Of a DNA stretch of 10,353 nucleotides, positions 1 through 6,213 are shown piece after piece. A model generated the notes under the pieces. It saw only the letters and a program-made list of their open reading frames with translations, ran no database searches and was not told the DNA's origin. The translations under genes and the position numbers were made by a program. The stretch comes from JBEIUO01 sp964549785 (GTDB lineage Bacteria; Planctomycetota; Phycisphaerae; Phycisphaerales; UBA1924). The stretch spans positions 1 to 10,353 of the forward strand of contig CAZJXA010000111.1 of NCBI GenBank assembly GCA_964549785.1, written 5' to 3'. Numbering within the stretch: position 1 is the stretch's first letter; each line of letters begins with the position of its first letter.

Positions 1-544
1 CAAACTCGGCGACCGCGTCGGGGTGATACCGGGTGCCGGACCCTTTGACAAGTTCGCCGACGGCTTTCTCGGCAGCGTCCTCCCCGACCTCAGAGCGGTA
101 CGGCCGCAGACTCGTCATGGCGTCAAAGGCGTCGACCACCGCGAAGTAGCGGGCGGCCACGGGGATGTCGTCTCCGGCGAGTCGGTCGGGGTAGCCCCCC
201 CCGTCCCAGCGCTCGTGATGATGCCGCACCAAATTGAGCACCAACGGGTCGGCCTCCTCGAAACGGCGGAGGCGTTCCCATCCCAAAACGGGATGCTGCC
301 TGATGACCGCGAACTCGTCGTCCGTGAGGGGGCCGGGTTTGAGAAGCACGATGTCCGGGATTTCAATCTTGCCGACGTCGTGCAGGGCCGCGGCAAAGGT
401 CAGGCGGCGGAGGAAATCGTGGTCGTGCGTGAACTGCTCGGCCAGCGCGCGGGTGTACAGCACGACGCGCCAGGTATGGGCCGCAGTGGAGATGTCCTTG
501 TGCTCAAGGATCGTGACGAGGGATCGGACGAGGGCGGGGTTCAT
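1..544 (-). CDS. Stand-alone HD-GYP domain protein (probable cyclic-di-GMP phosphodiesterase), 3' end outside the window
   Basis: The minus frame is open from ATG 542-544 to the left edge, giving 181 residues without a stop. It reads as a nearly complete HD-GYP domain. These enzymes are metal-dependent phosphodiesterases that hydrolyse cyclic di-GMP in the cytoplasm. Visible marks are an N-terminal AAHTWRV segment (about 21-27), the metal-binding HDVGKIEIPD (55-64), HHHERWDGGGYPD (108-120) carrying the GYP signature, a VVDAFDAMTSLRPYR stretch (136-150), and RYHPDAV (172-178). All core residues look intact. No receiver, GAF or PAS domain precedes it if this start is right; the frame stays open further upstream, but the domain already begins near residue 10. 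No clear Shine-Dalgarno precedes the ATG. Its neighbour on the same strand is a secreted hydrolase 155 bp upstream, so no shared function is evident. The family call is secure; activity and signal input are inferred. Confidence 0.93.
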   Translation of the reverse strand, partial: MNPALVRSLVTILEHKDISTAAHTWRVVLYTRALAEQFTHDHDFLRRLTFAAALHDVGKIEIPDIVLLKPGPLTDDEFAVIRQHPVLGWERLRRFEEADPLVLNLVRHHHERWDGGGYPDRLAGDDIPVAARYFAVVDAFDAMTSLRPYRSEVGEDAAEKAVGELVKGSGTRYHPDAVAEF

Positions 545-684
545 GGGAAATGGGCAGGCGACGGTTGACGTTTTCGCCGACCAGCGCCCTCTAACTGTAG
601 ATCGCCACCAAAATACGCGCCCACGTGGTCGTTGACGGGCGGATATCGCACATCACCCCGCGCCGGACGCGGCTGAGTCACTCG

Positions 685-702
685 TGAAGCCGATTGGCTT
701 CA
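685..702 (-). terminator. Hairpin beginning at the serine hydrolase stop codon
   Basis: A perfect 7-bp inverted repeat, TGAAGCC / GGCTTCA with a 4-base loop, starts with the TGA stop codon (702-700) of the minus-strand hydrolase. A second small stem, CCGCG / CGCGG with a 5-base loop, lies just beyond at 658-672. Neither is followed by a T-run, so this is at best a non-canonical terminator or a 3'-end stabilising structure. Confidence 0.35.
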
Positions 703-1911
703 GCACCCGCCTTCCCAAGCCCCGAAAAAGACCGCGACATCGTCCGAATCGGTATCGCCATCCCGATCCACGTCGCCATCGCCCGCCTCGAACTGCGCAA
801 AGAACGCAGCGACGTCGTCAGAATCGGTGTCGAGGTCGCAATCGGCGTCCCCATTGCAGCGAGCCCGCAACGCCCTCTCCGCCGCGGCCCGCAGCGCGTA
901 GAGCAGCGGCTGCACGTTCCCCGAGGCCGACAGATCGGTCGCGAACACGCCGACCATGCCGTCGTCAAAGTCAATCCACGAAGCAAATCCGCGGGCCCCC
1001 GCCGCGATGGCCCCGGTCAATTCCCCGTCCGAGTCGCGATCGTCCAGCCACACACCGACGCCGTAATCCGAGCCTTCGCCCAAAATCGGGCTGTTGATGA
1101 CCGGCACACCCACCGGCGACTGGCGAGTGAACATGTCCTCGACCGCCTCCGCAGGCATCACCCTCACCCCATCGTGCACCCCGCCCTTCCGCAACATCTC
1201 CATCACCGTTCCAAACTCGAGCGCGTTCGACTCGCACCCGCCCGCAATCCGCGGGTTCGTCGGGCTGCTGAGCACGAAGCGCGTCCGCGTCAGCCCCAGC
1301 GGGTTCAGTATCCGCGCTGCGAACGCCGCGTTCCACGACTGCCCGGACGCCAGTTCCGCCACGGCGCCCGCGGCGTGCATCGACGTACCGCCATAGGAGA
1401 ACGCCGAGTCGGGCGTGTACAAAAGCGGCAACGCCGCGATCGAGAGCGCCGCCTGCTGGAGCGTCAAGGTCGTGCTGGCGTTCGCGTTGTTGGCCCGCAA
1501 TCCCGAACAGTGGGCGAAGCACTGTCGGATCGTGATCCCGCTCTTGTTTCCGCTGAACTGCGGGATGTACTCGCTCAATCGGGTGTCCAACGAAAACGGC
1601 TGCGGGCTTTCTGCCGTCAGGCTCACAATCAGCGCACCCGCAAGCGTCTTGGTGGCAGAGTCGGTATTCCCCACTCGACCCACGTGCCATGTTCCAAACG
1701 CCCGCTGATACACCACCTCGCCGTCCACCATGAACAGCAACTCGAAGCCGGGCACCGGCGAATCGATCCCGTCCCCCACCAGCGCCCCTTCCGCCAGTGT
1801 CGTGACCTCTTCGAAGTTGATGCACTGGGCGGCCGCGCTGCCGCACAAAGCCCCCCCCGCGACCATCGCCGACCGCGTCAACAACATCCCAAGACGATTT
1901 GATGCACGCAT
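700..1911 (-). CDS. Secreted serine hydrolase of the beta-lactamase/penicillin-binding family with C-terminal GC-type dockerin-like tag
   Basis: Taken from ATG 1911 this is 403 residues. A GGGAG sequence precedes the ATG by about 9 bases; a TTG six codons upstream lacks one. Residues 1-29 form a signal peptide with a likely cut in the GSAAAQC region. The body fits the serine beta-lactamase/esterase fold (Beta-lactamase family, PF00144). The nucleophile motif SATK is at 85-88, a TIRQCFAHCSGL segment at 127-138, a Tyr-Gly-Gly second motif at Y173, and a C-terminal GARGFASWIDF strand near 305-315 where the family has HxG or KTG. Such proteins act on D-amino acid peptides, esters or beta-lactams; the substrate cannot be told here. 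Residues 352-403 are two Asp-rich repeats ending in Gly-Cys. The first repeat lacks the Trp of its siblings and the linker is two residues shorter. It is probably a separately transcribed surface or periplasmic enzyme. Confidence 0.87.
   Translation of the reverse strand: MRASNRLGMLLTRSAMVAGGALCGSAAAQCINFEEVTTLAEGALVGDGIDSPVPGFELLFMVDGEVVYQRAFGTWHVGRVGNTDSATKTLAGALIVSLTAESPQPFSLDTRLSEYIPQFSGNKSGITIRQCFAHCSGLRANNANASTTLTLQQAALSIAALPLLYTPDSAFSYGGTSMHAAGAVAELASGQSWNAAFAARILNPLGLTRTRFVLSSPTNPRIAGGCESNALEFGTVMEMLRKGGVHDGVRVMPAEAVEDMFTRQSPVGVPVINSPILGEGSDYGVGVWLDDRDSDGELTGAIAAGARGFASWIDFDDGMVGVFATDLSASGNVQPLLYALRAAAERALRARCNGDADCDLDTDSDDVAAFFAQFEAGDGDVDRDGDTDSDDVAVFFGAWEGGC
703..858 (-). repeat. 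GC-type dockerin-like tag of the serine hydrolase
   Basis: This is a duplicated Ca-binding-like segment. Each half contains DTDSDDV followed by a Phe-Phe motif, and the protein ends in GGC. An opening Cys lies 12 residues before the first repeat Ser and the final residue is Cys. An extra Cys sits inside the first acidic loop, which the two sibling tags lack. Confidence 0.85.
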
Positions 1912-1966
1912 GGAAGATCTCCCGGCCAACCGAGCGGCCGCGAAACGGAAACGCCCGAGCGCGGGA

Positions 1967-1975
1967 ATTATTGCA
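1967..1975 (-). promoter_or_regulatory. Candidate extended -10 promoter for the serine hydrolase
   Basis: On the minus strand this reads TGC-AATAAT, a TGn extended -10 with five of six matches to TATAAT, 56 bp upstream of the ATG at 1911. It is the most AT-rich stretch of an otherwise GC-rich spacer. I see no convincing -35 box. It supports separate transcription of the hydrolase. Confidence 0.35.
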
Positions 1976-2057
1976 GGGGCAGAGGCTCACCCCCGCGACC
2001 GATTTGCTGGCTGTTACCCGCCCTTTTTCTCCATCCCCACGTTGGACAATCCCGTCC

Positions 2058-2570
2058 TCAGCAGCCGCCGTCCCATGCCGTAAAGAACACGATCACGTCG
2101 TCGGAATCCGTATCCCCATCGGCGTCGACGTCGGCCATCTCGTCACCTTGCTCCCAGGCGACGAAAAAACCGATCACATCGTCGGAATCGGTATCGCTAT
2201 CACCGTCAAAGTCGCTCACGCACACTTGGCCAGCCACCACCCTCACGACGCCCTGCATACTGCTGCCGTGCGGAACGCAGAAATAGTCGTACACCCCCAC
2301 TACGTCGAAGGTGTACGCGAACGTTTCGCCCTCGTTTAAGTAGCGGTCGAAGACTCCGTCGGGAACAAGCGTTCCCGGACCCGTTTGGCTGGTCACGCTG
2401 TGCTCGATGGCATCCAGGTTCGTCCACCGAACCGTGGTTCCCACCTCCACCGTGATGTCCTCCGGCATGAACTGAAAGTGCATGATCATCACTTCTTCGG
2501 GGGCCGCAAAGGCGCCCGTCGGCACACATCCAAGCCCCGCAACACACAACGCACGCGCAACGTTCTTCAT
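2058..2570 (-). CDS. Secreted plastocyanin-like blue copper protein with C-terminal GC-type dockerin-like tag
   Basis: A 170-residue protein from ATG 2570, preceded by GGGAG six bases upstream. Residues 1-22 are a signal peptide with a probable cut after GAFA. Residues about 25-113 form one cupredoxin domain: the strand FQFMPEDITVEVGTTVRWTN (32-51) is followed by EHSV with His57, and the copper loop YFCVPHGSSM supplies Cys98, His101 and Met105. These four are the expected type 1 copper ligands, so the protein should carry electrons in the periplasm or at the cell surface. Its redox partner is unknown, and no oxidase or reductase lies nearby. Residues 117-170 are the duplicated acidic tag ending in Gly-Cys shared with both flanking proteins. 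The Cys-x2-His-x3-Met spacing sits between the x4 of plastocyanin and the x2 of amicyanin. A 146-bp spacer separates it from the downstream hydrolase. Confidence 0.92.
   Translation of the reverse strand: MKNVARALCVAGLGCVPTGAFAAPEEVMIMHFQFMPEDITVEVGTTVRWTNLDAIEHSVTSQTGPGTLVPDGVFDRYLNEGETFAYTFDVVGVYDYFCVPHGSSMQGVVRVVAGQVCVSDFDGDSDTDSDDVIGFFVAWEQGDEMADVDADGDTDSDDVIVFFTAWDGGC
2061..2222 (-). repeat. GC-type dockerin-like tag of the copper protein
   Basis: Two halves, each DTDSDDVI followed by FF and a Trp-Asp/Glu turn, 27 residues apart. The segment is bracketed by Cys117 and the terminal Cys170. The repeats are also visible in DNA, as similar GATACGGATTCCGACGACGT-like tracts. Confidence 0.9.
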
Positions 2571-2642
2571 GTCCGCTCCCTTGTTCTTATGTCCGCCCCC
2601 ACCGGCGGTTGGGTCACAATAGAGCCAGGCTCGCGCTGTGAA

Positions 2643-2670
2643 CGCTTACCCCGCGCTGAGATTGTGTCAA
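2643..2670 (-). promoter_or_regulatory. Weak candidate promoter for the copper protein
   Basis: On the minus strand a perfect TTGACA (2670-2665) is followed after 16 bases by TAAGCG (2648-2643), a poor -10. It lies about 75-100 bp upstream of the ATG at 2570. The -35 match is clear and the -10 is not, so this is tentative. Confidence 0.22.
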
Positions 2671-2682
2671 GATTGCGCGAAA

Positions 2683-2699
2683 CCGAGCAAATTTCTCGG
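2683..2699 (-). terminator. Possible weak terminator after the beta-propeller gene
   Basis: On the minus strand CCGAG-AAATTTG-CTCGG is followed directly by TTT, about 70 bp past the stop codon of the 2768-4387 gene. The stem is five pairs and the T-run is short. It could separate that gene from the copper-protein gene, but it would be a weak signal. Confidence 0.3.
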
Positions 2700-2767
2700 C
2701 GCAGAAGGGACGCCCCGATCGTTGGTGAGCTACGACACCGCCCACCATAAGCCCATCCGCTCCGCGT

Positions 2768-4387
2768 TCAGCAGCCCCCGTCCCACGTCGTGAAGAAGAT
2801 GACCACGTCGTCCGAGTCCGTGTCTCCATCCTCATCGACGTCGCCCAAGTCCATACCGCCTTCCCACGCGCCGAAGAACGCCGTCACATCGTCCGAATCG
2901 GCGTCGCCGTCAAAGTCGGTGTCCGCGAGGCACCCGTTGCGGAGAAGCAGCATCACGTCCGCGATTTCGTCGGTCAGCACCAGGTCGATGTCTCCGTCGT
3001 TGTCAAAGTCGGTGGGAACGGCGCACGAAGGATTGGCGGGAGCGGGATACGTGAGGTCCGGCGTAAACACGCCCGCCCCGTCGTTCTCGAAGACATACCA
3101 GTTACCGCCGCCGAACGACGACAGAATCCAGTCGATGTCGCCGTCACCGTCAAGGTCGGCCAGGTCCGTTGAGGTGGCGCTCCCTCCGACGGGGAAGACC
3201 GTCACCGCCCCCAGCGTCCCGTTACCGTTGCCCCTCAAGATCCCGCCGGTCGATGATCCGCTATTAGCCGCCGAAACGTCCATGCGCCCGTCCCCATTCA
3301 GGTCGCCGCACATCACCACCCAGTTGAACCCGCCAACCTGCCGCGCCGCTTGGGGCGTGAACGTCCCGTTGCCGTTCGCCCGCACCACGCACACCGTCCG
3401 ACTGCTCTCGCCCGCCGTCACCAGGTCGAGCAGGCCGTCGTTGTTCATGTCCGCAGCCGTCAGCCCGTACTCGTCGCCCACGCCCCCCTCAAAGTACGTG
3501 GGCGCTGCGAACGACCGGTTCCCGTCGTTTCGCACATACGCGATGTTGTCCGAGTTCGAGCACGCCACGGTGATATCCGTGTCGCCGTCGCCGTCGCCGT
3601 CCACCAGCCCGAAGCCCCGGGCCCGGGCAAAGCCGAGCATCACCTGAGGCGTGTCGAACGTGCCGTCGCCGTTTCCAAAACACACCGCGATCTCGTTCGA
3701 GTAGTAACTCCCCACCACGATGTCGATAAAGCCGTCGGCATCAAAGTCCGCGACCTCGTTCGGGCTGCTCTCGATCGGGATCGTCGTATACGGGAAGAGC
3801 ATTGCCTGATACAGCCCGCTGTGGTCCGCTCGGTTGAGAAACACCCGCAAGTCTGACGATACCTCGTTGACGGTCGTGATGTCCGCGTACCCGTCCCGAT
3901 TCAGGTCGCACGCCACGCCACCGTAGATCCGCGTCTGGGCCCCGGTCGCGTCCCGGTTCGAGATGCTCGCGATCTGCGAAAAAATCCGCGACGACCGAGT
4001 CGCCACCGTCGTGAACTGGATCACATACCCCGACGACCGCAACGCGACGTTGTCGGCCCCTCGCAGGTCCCGCGACATGGTAAGTTCCATCACTTCGCCC
4101 GCCTGCAGCAGCACACCCGGCGTGAAGGTCACCGTTCGGTCGCCGTTCGAGAACGTTACCACCCCCGCCACCGGCCCCGTCACCTTGCCGAACATCCGGA
4201 AGTTCGCAGGCACAAACGTCCCCGGATTAACCGCCCGATCGAACGTCACCGTCACCTCGCCCGTCCGCGGCACGTTGATGGCGTTCAACCCCGGCACGCT
4301 CGAAACCACCGCCAGTTGCCCGATCGCGGCCGACGAAATCGCCAGAACCCCGCACGACAGCACGGTACGAAACAGACGCATGTTCAT
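2768..4387 (-). CDS. Secreted FG-GAP/VCBS beta-propeller protein with Ig-like domain and C-terminal GC-type dockerin-like tag
   Basis: A 539-residue protein from ATG 4387, with GGAG seven bases upstream. Residues 1-24 are a signal peptide (likely cut near AAIGQ). Residues about 25-128 resemble the SbsA-type Ig-like domain (Big_5): a PGLNAINVPRTGEVTVTFDR opening, then a TFTPGVLLQAGEVMELTM stretch. Seven FG-GAP/VCBS repeats follow, with Asp-rich calcium loops starting near 161, 214, 263, 313, 362, 411 and 460. Each has the pattern D-x-(D/N)-x-D-G-x-x-D followed by hydrophobic strands. Seven repeats are what one integrin-like seven-bladed propeller needs. Residues 486-539 are the duplicated acidic tag ending in Gly-Cys. 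Such proteins usually bind sugars or proteins outside the cytoplasm; no catalytic residues are visible, so an adhesive or scaffold role is inferred. It is the first of three same-strand tagged genes and has a promoter-like sequence upstream. Confidence 0.92.
   Translation of the reverse strand: MNMRLFRTVLSCGVLAISSAAIGQLAVVSSVPGLNAINVPRTGEVTVTFDRAVNPGTFVPANFRMFGKVTGPVAGVVTFSNGDRTVTFTPGVLLQAGEVMELTMSRDLRGADNVALRSSGYVIQFTTVATRSSRIFSQIASISNRDATGAQTRIYGGVACDLNRDGYADITTVNEVSSDLRVFLNRADHSGLYQAMLFPYTTIPIESSPNEVADFDADGFIDIVVGSYYSNEIAVCFGNGDGTFDTPQVMLGFARARGFGLVDGDGDGDTDITVACSNSDNIAYVRNDGNRSFAAPTYFEGGVGDEYGLTAADMNNDGLLDLVTAGESSRTVCVVRANGNGTFTPQAARQVGGFNWVVMCGDLNGDGRMDVSAANSGSSTGGILRGNGNGTLGAVTVFPVGGSATSTDLADLDGDGDIDWILSSFGGGNWYVFENDGAGVFTPDLTYPAPANPSCAVPTDFDNDGDIDLVLTDEIADVMLLLRNGCLADTDFDGDADSDDVTAFFGAWEGGMDLGDVDEDGDTDSDDVVIFFTTWDGGC
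2771..2932 (-). repeat. GC-type dockerin-like tag of the beta-propeller protein
   Basis: The tag spans Cys486 to the terminal Cys539. The halves contain DADSDDV and DTDSDDV, 27 residues apart, each followed by FF and a Trp-Glu/Asp turn. Its length and spacing match the copper-protein tag residue for residue. Confidence 0.9.
2936..3907 (-). repeat. Seven FG-GAP/VCBS repeats coding for one beta-propeller
   Basis: Seven units of about 50 residues (residues 161-484), each opening with an Asp-rich calcium-loop motif such as DLNRDGYADI, DFDADGFIDI, DMNNDGLLDL or DFDNDGDIDL. Several units contain a GNGDGTF-like segment. The units are diverged, not recent duplications. Confidence 0.85.
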
Positions 4388-4518
4388 GGTGAACTCCGTT
4401 GCGCGAACCCCTCAAGCACAAAGTCTCATGACACCGGCAGCCCAGCGACCGGCGAAACAAGCGAACCCCAGAAGGTGGGCCGGGACGCGTTGCCCCAAGC
4501 CCCACCCCCTTTTCGTCC

Positions 4519-4546
4519 AGCATACAACCAAACCGCGGGGCGTCAA
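4519..4546 (-). promoter_or_regulatory. Candidate sigma70-like promoter for the beta-propeller gene
   Basis: On the minus strand TTGACG (4546-4541, five of six to consensus), a 16-base spacer, then TATGCT (4524-4519, four of six). A start site near 4512 would leave a leader of about 125 bases before the ATG at 4387. It is the best two-box match I saw in the spacer between the permease and propeller genes. Confidence 0.4.
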
Positions 4547-4572
4547 TCCCTTCTCGGACGCTTTTGCGGAGC

Positions 4573-4590
4573 CCCGTGTTGCACAGCGGG
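4573..4590 (-). terminator. Imperfect hairpin just past the permease stop codon
   Basis: CCCGTGT and ACAGCGGG pair with a 3-base loop and one bulged G, starting 8 bases beyond the TAG stop (4600-4598) of the AI-2E family gene. No T-run follows, so a terminator role is uncertain. Confidence 0.28.
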
Positions 4591-4597
4591 CGGATGT

Positions 4598-6184
4598 CTA
4601 CGCCTTGGGGGGCCCGGACGCAATCGGCAACGGGTCTTCCACCCGACCCTGAATCCATTCCCGAACCCGGGGCCAGAATACCTCCTTCAGCAGAATCTTA
4701 ATGCACGCCGCCACCGGGATCGCCAGCAGCAACCCGTAAAAGCCCGCGAGGACGCCGCCCGCAATCGAGGCAAACAGGATCGTCGGCGTATCCATGTTCG
4801 TGGTCTTGCCTTGGATCCGCGGCGTCATCACATAATCATCGAGAAACTGCTGGATGGCGAGCACCGCGCACGGCGCACCGATCACCCACCACCAGGCATC
4901 GCGGAAGGTTCCGGTCGAAGCATCCAGCCACATCAGCACCATGACCACGGGAATCGCGGCACCGGCGGCGTATGGGACCAGTGTCAGCAGCCCCACGCCC
5001 AATCCGATCAGCAATGCGGCGGGAACCCCGATCATCCAATACGCGACGCAGTAATAAGCAATCAGCATCGCGCAGATCGTGAGGCGACCTCGCACGAACC
5101 CGGCGACGACTTCGTCCATTTGCCCCAGCAAGTCTACGACTCGACTTCGCTTCTTGTGAGGGATCAGGCTGTTCCAGAAGGCCATCATCCTTGCAAAGCG
5201 ATTGCAGAAGAAAAAGAAGAAAAACGCCGTGAGGAAGGCCGCGAATGCAAACTTGAAGATCGATCCGAGAGTCGTCACGGCCGCGTCCACGGCCCCGCCG
5301 CCGGCGGAAAGAGCCCGTCTCCCGATCGCGGCGGAATTGGCTTCCAGCCAGTTTCCGACCAGCAGCACCAACTGGTAGAGATCGGACGATCCGTCGCTTG
5401 AAACGCCCGGCTCGGACGTCTGGGCTTGGGCACTCTCCCCCGCCACTCCCGACCCGCCAATGGTGGCCGTCTCTCCCCGTTCCGCAAACACCCCGGTCCC
5501 CGCAGCCTCCGGCGATGGTGGCGCGGTCTCACCGCTGGGCTCGGTTCCTGCGTTCGGCTCGGTCGCAGGTTCGGCGTCGGGCTCCGTTTTCCCGAGCAAC
5601 GTATCCGAAGGATTGGCCGCGAGAGGGAGCTCCGTCGGATCGGGCGCCCGAAGCGCACCTTTCTTGCCAGGCCCGAGGCTCTTGGTACGCTGCTCGACAA
5701 TGTAATTGCGGATCGGGAGCCAGCCGCGACGCGGGAGCGCCAGCCGTGCCTCCTCACTGGTCGGGTCTTGGACCGAGGCGATGGTGTTCTGGATGTTCGT
5801 TGACAACATTTGGGCGTACTTCGCCCCTTGCACCAGCCCGAACCCCGCGGCCAGGGTCACCGGCAAGATCACCAGGACGATCGCCAGCAAGATGATCGTG
5901 GCCGCCGCGACCGGCCGTGATATCCGACCGTCCCGGGTCACCCTCCTCACCACCGGCTCGAACAAGTACGCGAGCGCGATGGCGAGGAGCATGGGCACCG
6001 TCACGGTGCGGAGGGTGTACCCCAACATGACCAAGCCAACCAACAGCGCGATCAGAATCGCATCCCGCACAAACTGAATCTGCCAGAGATGGAGGGTCGC
6101 CCAAACGCGGCGGGGGCTCTCGGGCAAAGGCTTTCGAAGCTCACTCATGGGTCCAAGCGTAACCGACGTCAGAAACCCTTGCAT
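4598..6184 (-). CDS. AI-2E family transporter (PerM/YdiK-like membrane protein) with a long Pro/Glu/Ser/Thr-rich insert
   Basis: A 528-residue inner-membrane protein of the AI-2E transporter family (PF01594). Members are permeases; some are linked to autoinducer-2 or sodium/proton export, and substrates are mostly untested. Membrane segments are visible near 40-77 (two), 92-118, 308-327, 368-415 (several), 434-448 and 468-499. Family marks are the LLTLVPYAAGAAIPVVMVL segment (399-417), LDDYVMTPRIQGK (448-460) and the terminal GGVLAGFYGLLLAIPVAA (476-493). Most relatives are about 350 residues. The excess lies between the third and later membrane segments, where about 181-267 is low-complexity and rich in Pro, Glu, Thr, Ser and Gly. 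Six consecutive Phe occur at 321-326. The start is uncertain: ATG 6184 has a purine-rich GGGGAAGAGG before it, and ATG 6148 (MSELRK) would remove 12 residues. It is transcribed away from the pseudopilin gene. Substrate is not predictable. Confidence 0.9.
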   Translation of the reverse strand: MQGFLTSVTLGPMSELRKPLPESPRRVWATLHLWQIQFVRDAILIALLVGLVMLGYTLRTVTVPMLLAIALAYLFEPVVRRVTRDGRISRPVAAATIILLAIVLVILPVTLAAGFGLVQGAKYAQMLSTNIQNTIASVQDPTSEEARLALPRRGWLPIRNYIVEQRTKSLGPGKKGALRAPDPTELPLAANPSDTLLGKTEPDAEPATEPNAGTEPSGETAPPSPEAAGTGVFAERGETATIGGSGVAGESAQAQTSEPGVSSDGSSDLYQLVLLVGNWLEANSAAIGRRALSAGGGAVDAAVTTLGSIFKFAFAAFLTAFFFFFFCNRFARMMAFWNSLIPHKKRSRVVDLLGQMDEVVAGFVRGRLTICAMLIAYYCVAYWMIGVPAALLIGLGVGLLTLVPYAAGAAIPVVMVLMWLDASTGTFRDAWWWVIGAPCAVLAIQQFLDDYVMTPRIQGKTTNMDTPTILFASIAGGVLAGFYGLLLAIPVAACIKILLKEVFWPRVREWIQGRVEDPLPIASGPPKA

Positions 6185-6207
6185 CCCTCTTCCCCGGCGG
6201 TTAGGAT
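6179..6207 (+). promoter_or_regulatory. Candidate promoter placing transcription start at the pseudopilin ATG
   Basis: TTGCAT (6179-6184) and TAGGAT (6202-6207, four of six to TATAAT) are 17 bases apart. The A of the ATG at 6214 lies seven bases after the -10, where a transcript would start. The same AGGA could instead act as a ribosome binding site in a transcript from further upstream. The two readings exclude each other. Confidence 0.3.
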
Positions 6208-6213
6208 TGTGCG

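Noticed and set aside
115..396. 93-residue minus-strand reading frame
   Set aside because: It is out of frame with the HD-GYP coding frame, which covers the whole stretch and contains unmistakable motifs.
23..568. 181-residue plus-strand reading frame
   Set aside because: It is antisense to the HD-GYP gene; composition is that of a GC-rich shadow with no recognisable domain.
621..628. CCACGTGG palindrome upstream of the HD-GYP gene
   Set aside because: An 8-bp palindrome is expected by chance in GC-rich DNA, and I saw no promoter boxes around it.
694..1902. 402-residue plus-strand reading frame
   Set aside because: It is antisense to the serine hydrolase, Arg/His/Pro-rich with no domain; the minus frame has a signal peptide and SxxK motif.
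1911..1929. TTG start for the serine hydrolase six codons upstream
   Set aside because: No ribosome binding site precedes it, whereas ATG 1911 has GGGAG at suitable distance and yields a normal signal peptide.
2771..2932. Classical cellulosome dockerin
   Set aside because: The duplicated acidic loops resemble dockerins, but no cohesin or cellulosomal enzyme is in the window and the terminal Gly-Cys is not a feature of clostridial dockerins.
4316..5401. 361-residue plus-strand reading frame
   Set aside because: It is antisense to the AI-2E family gene and the 5' part of the propeller gene, highly charged and low-complexity.
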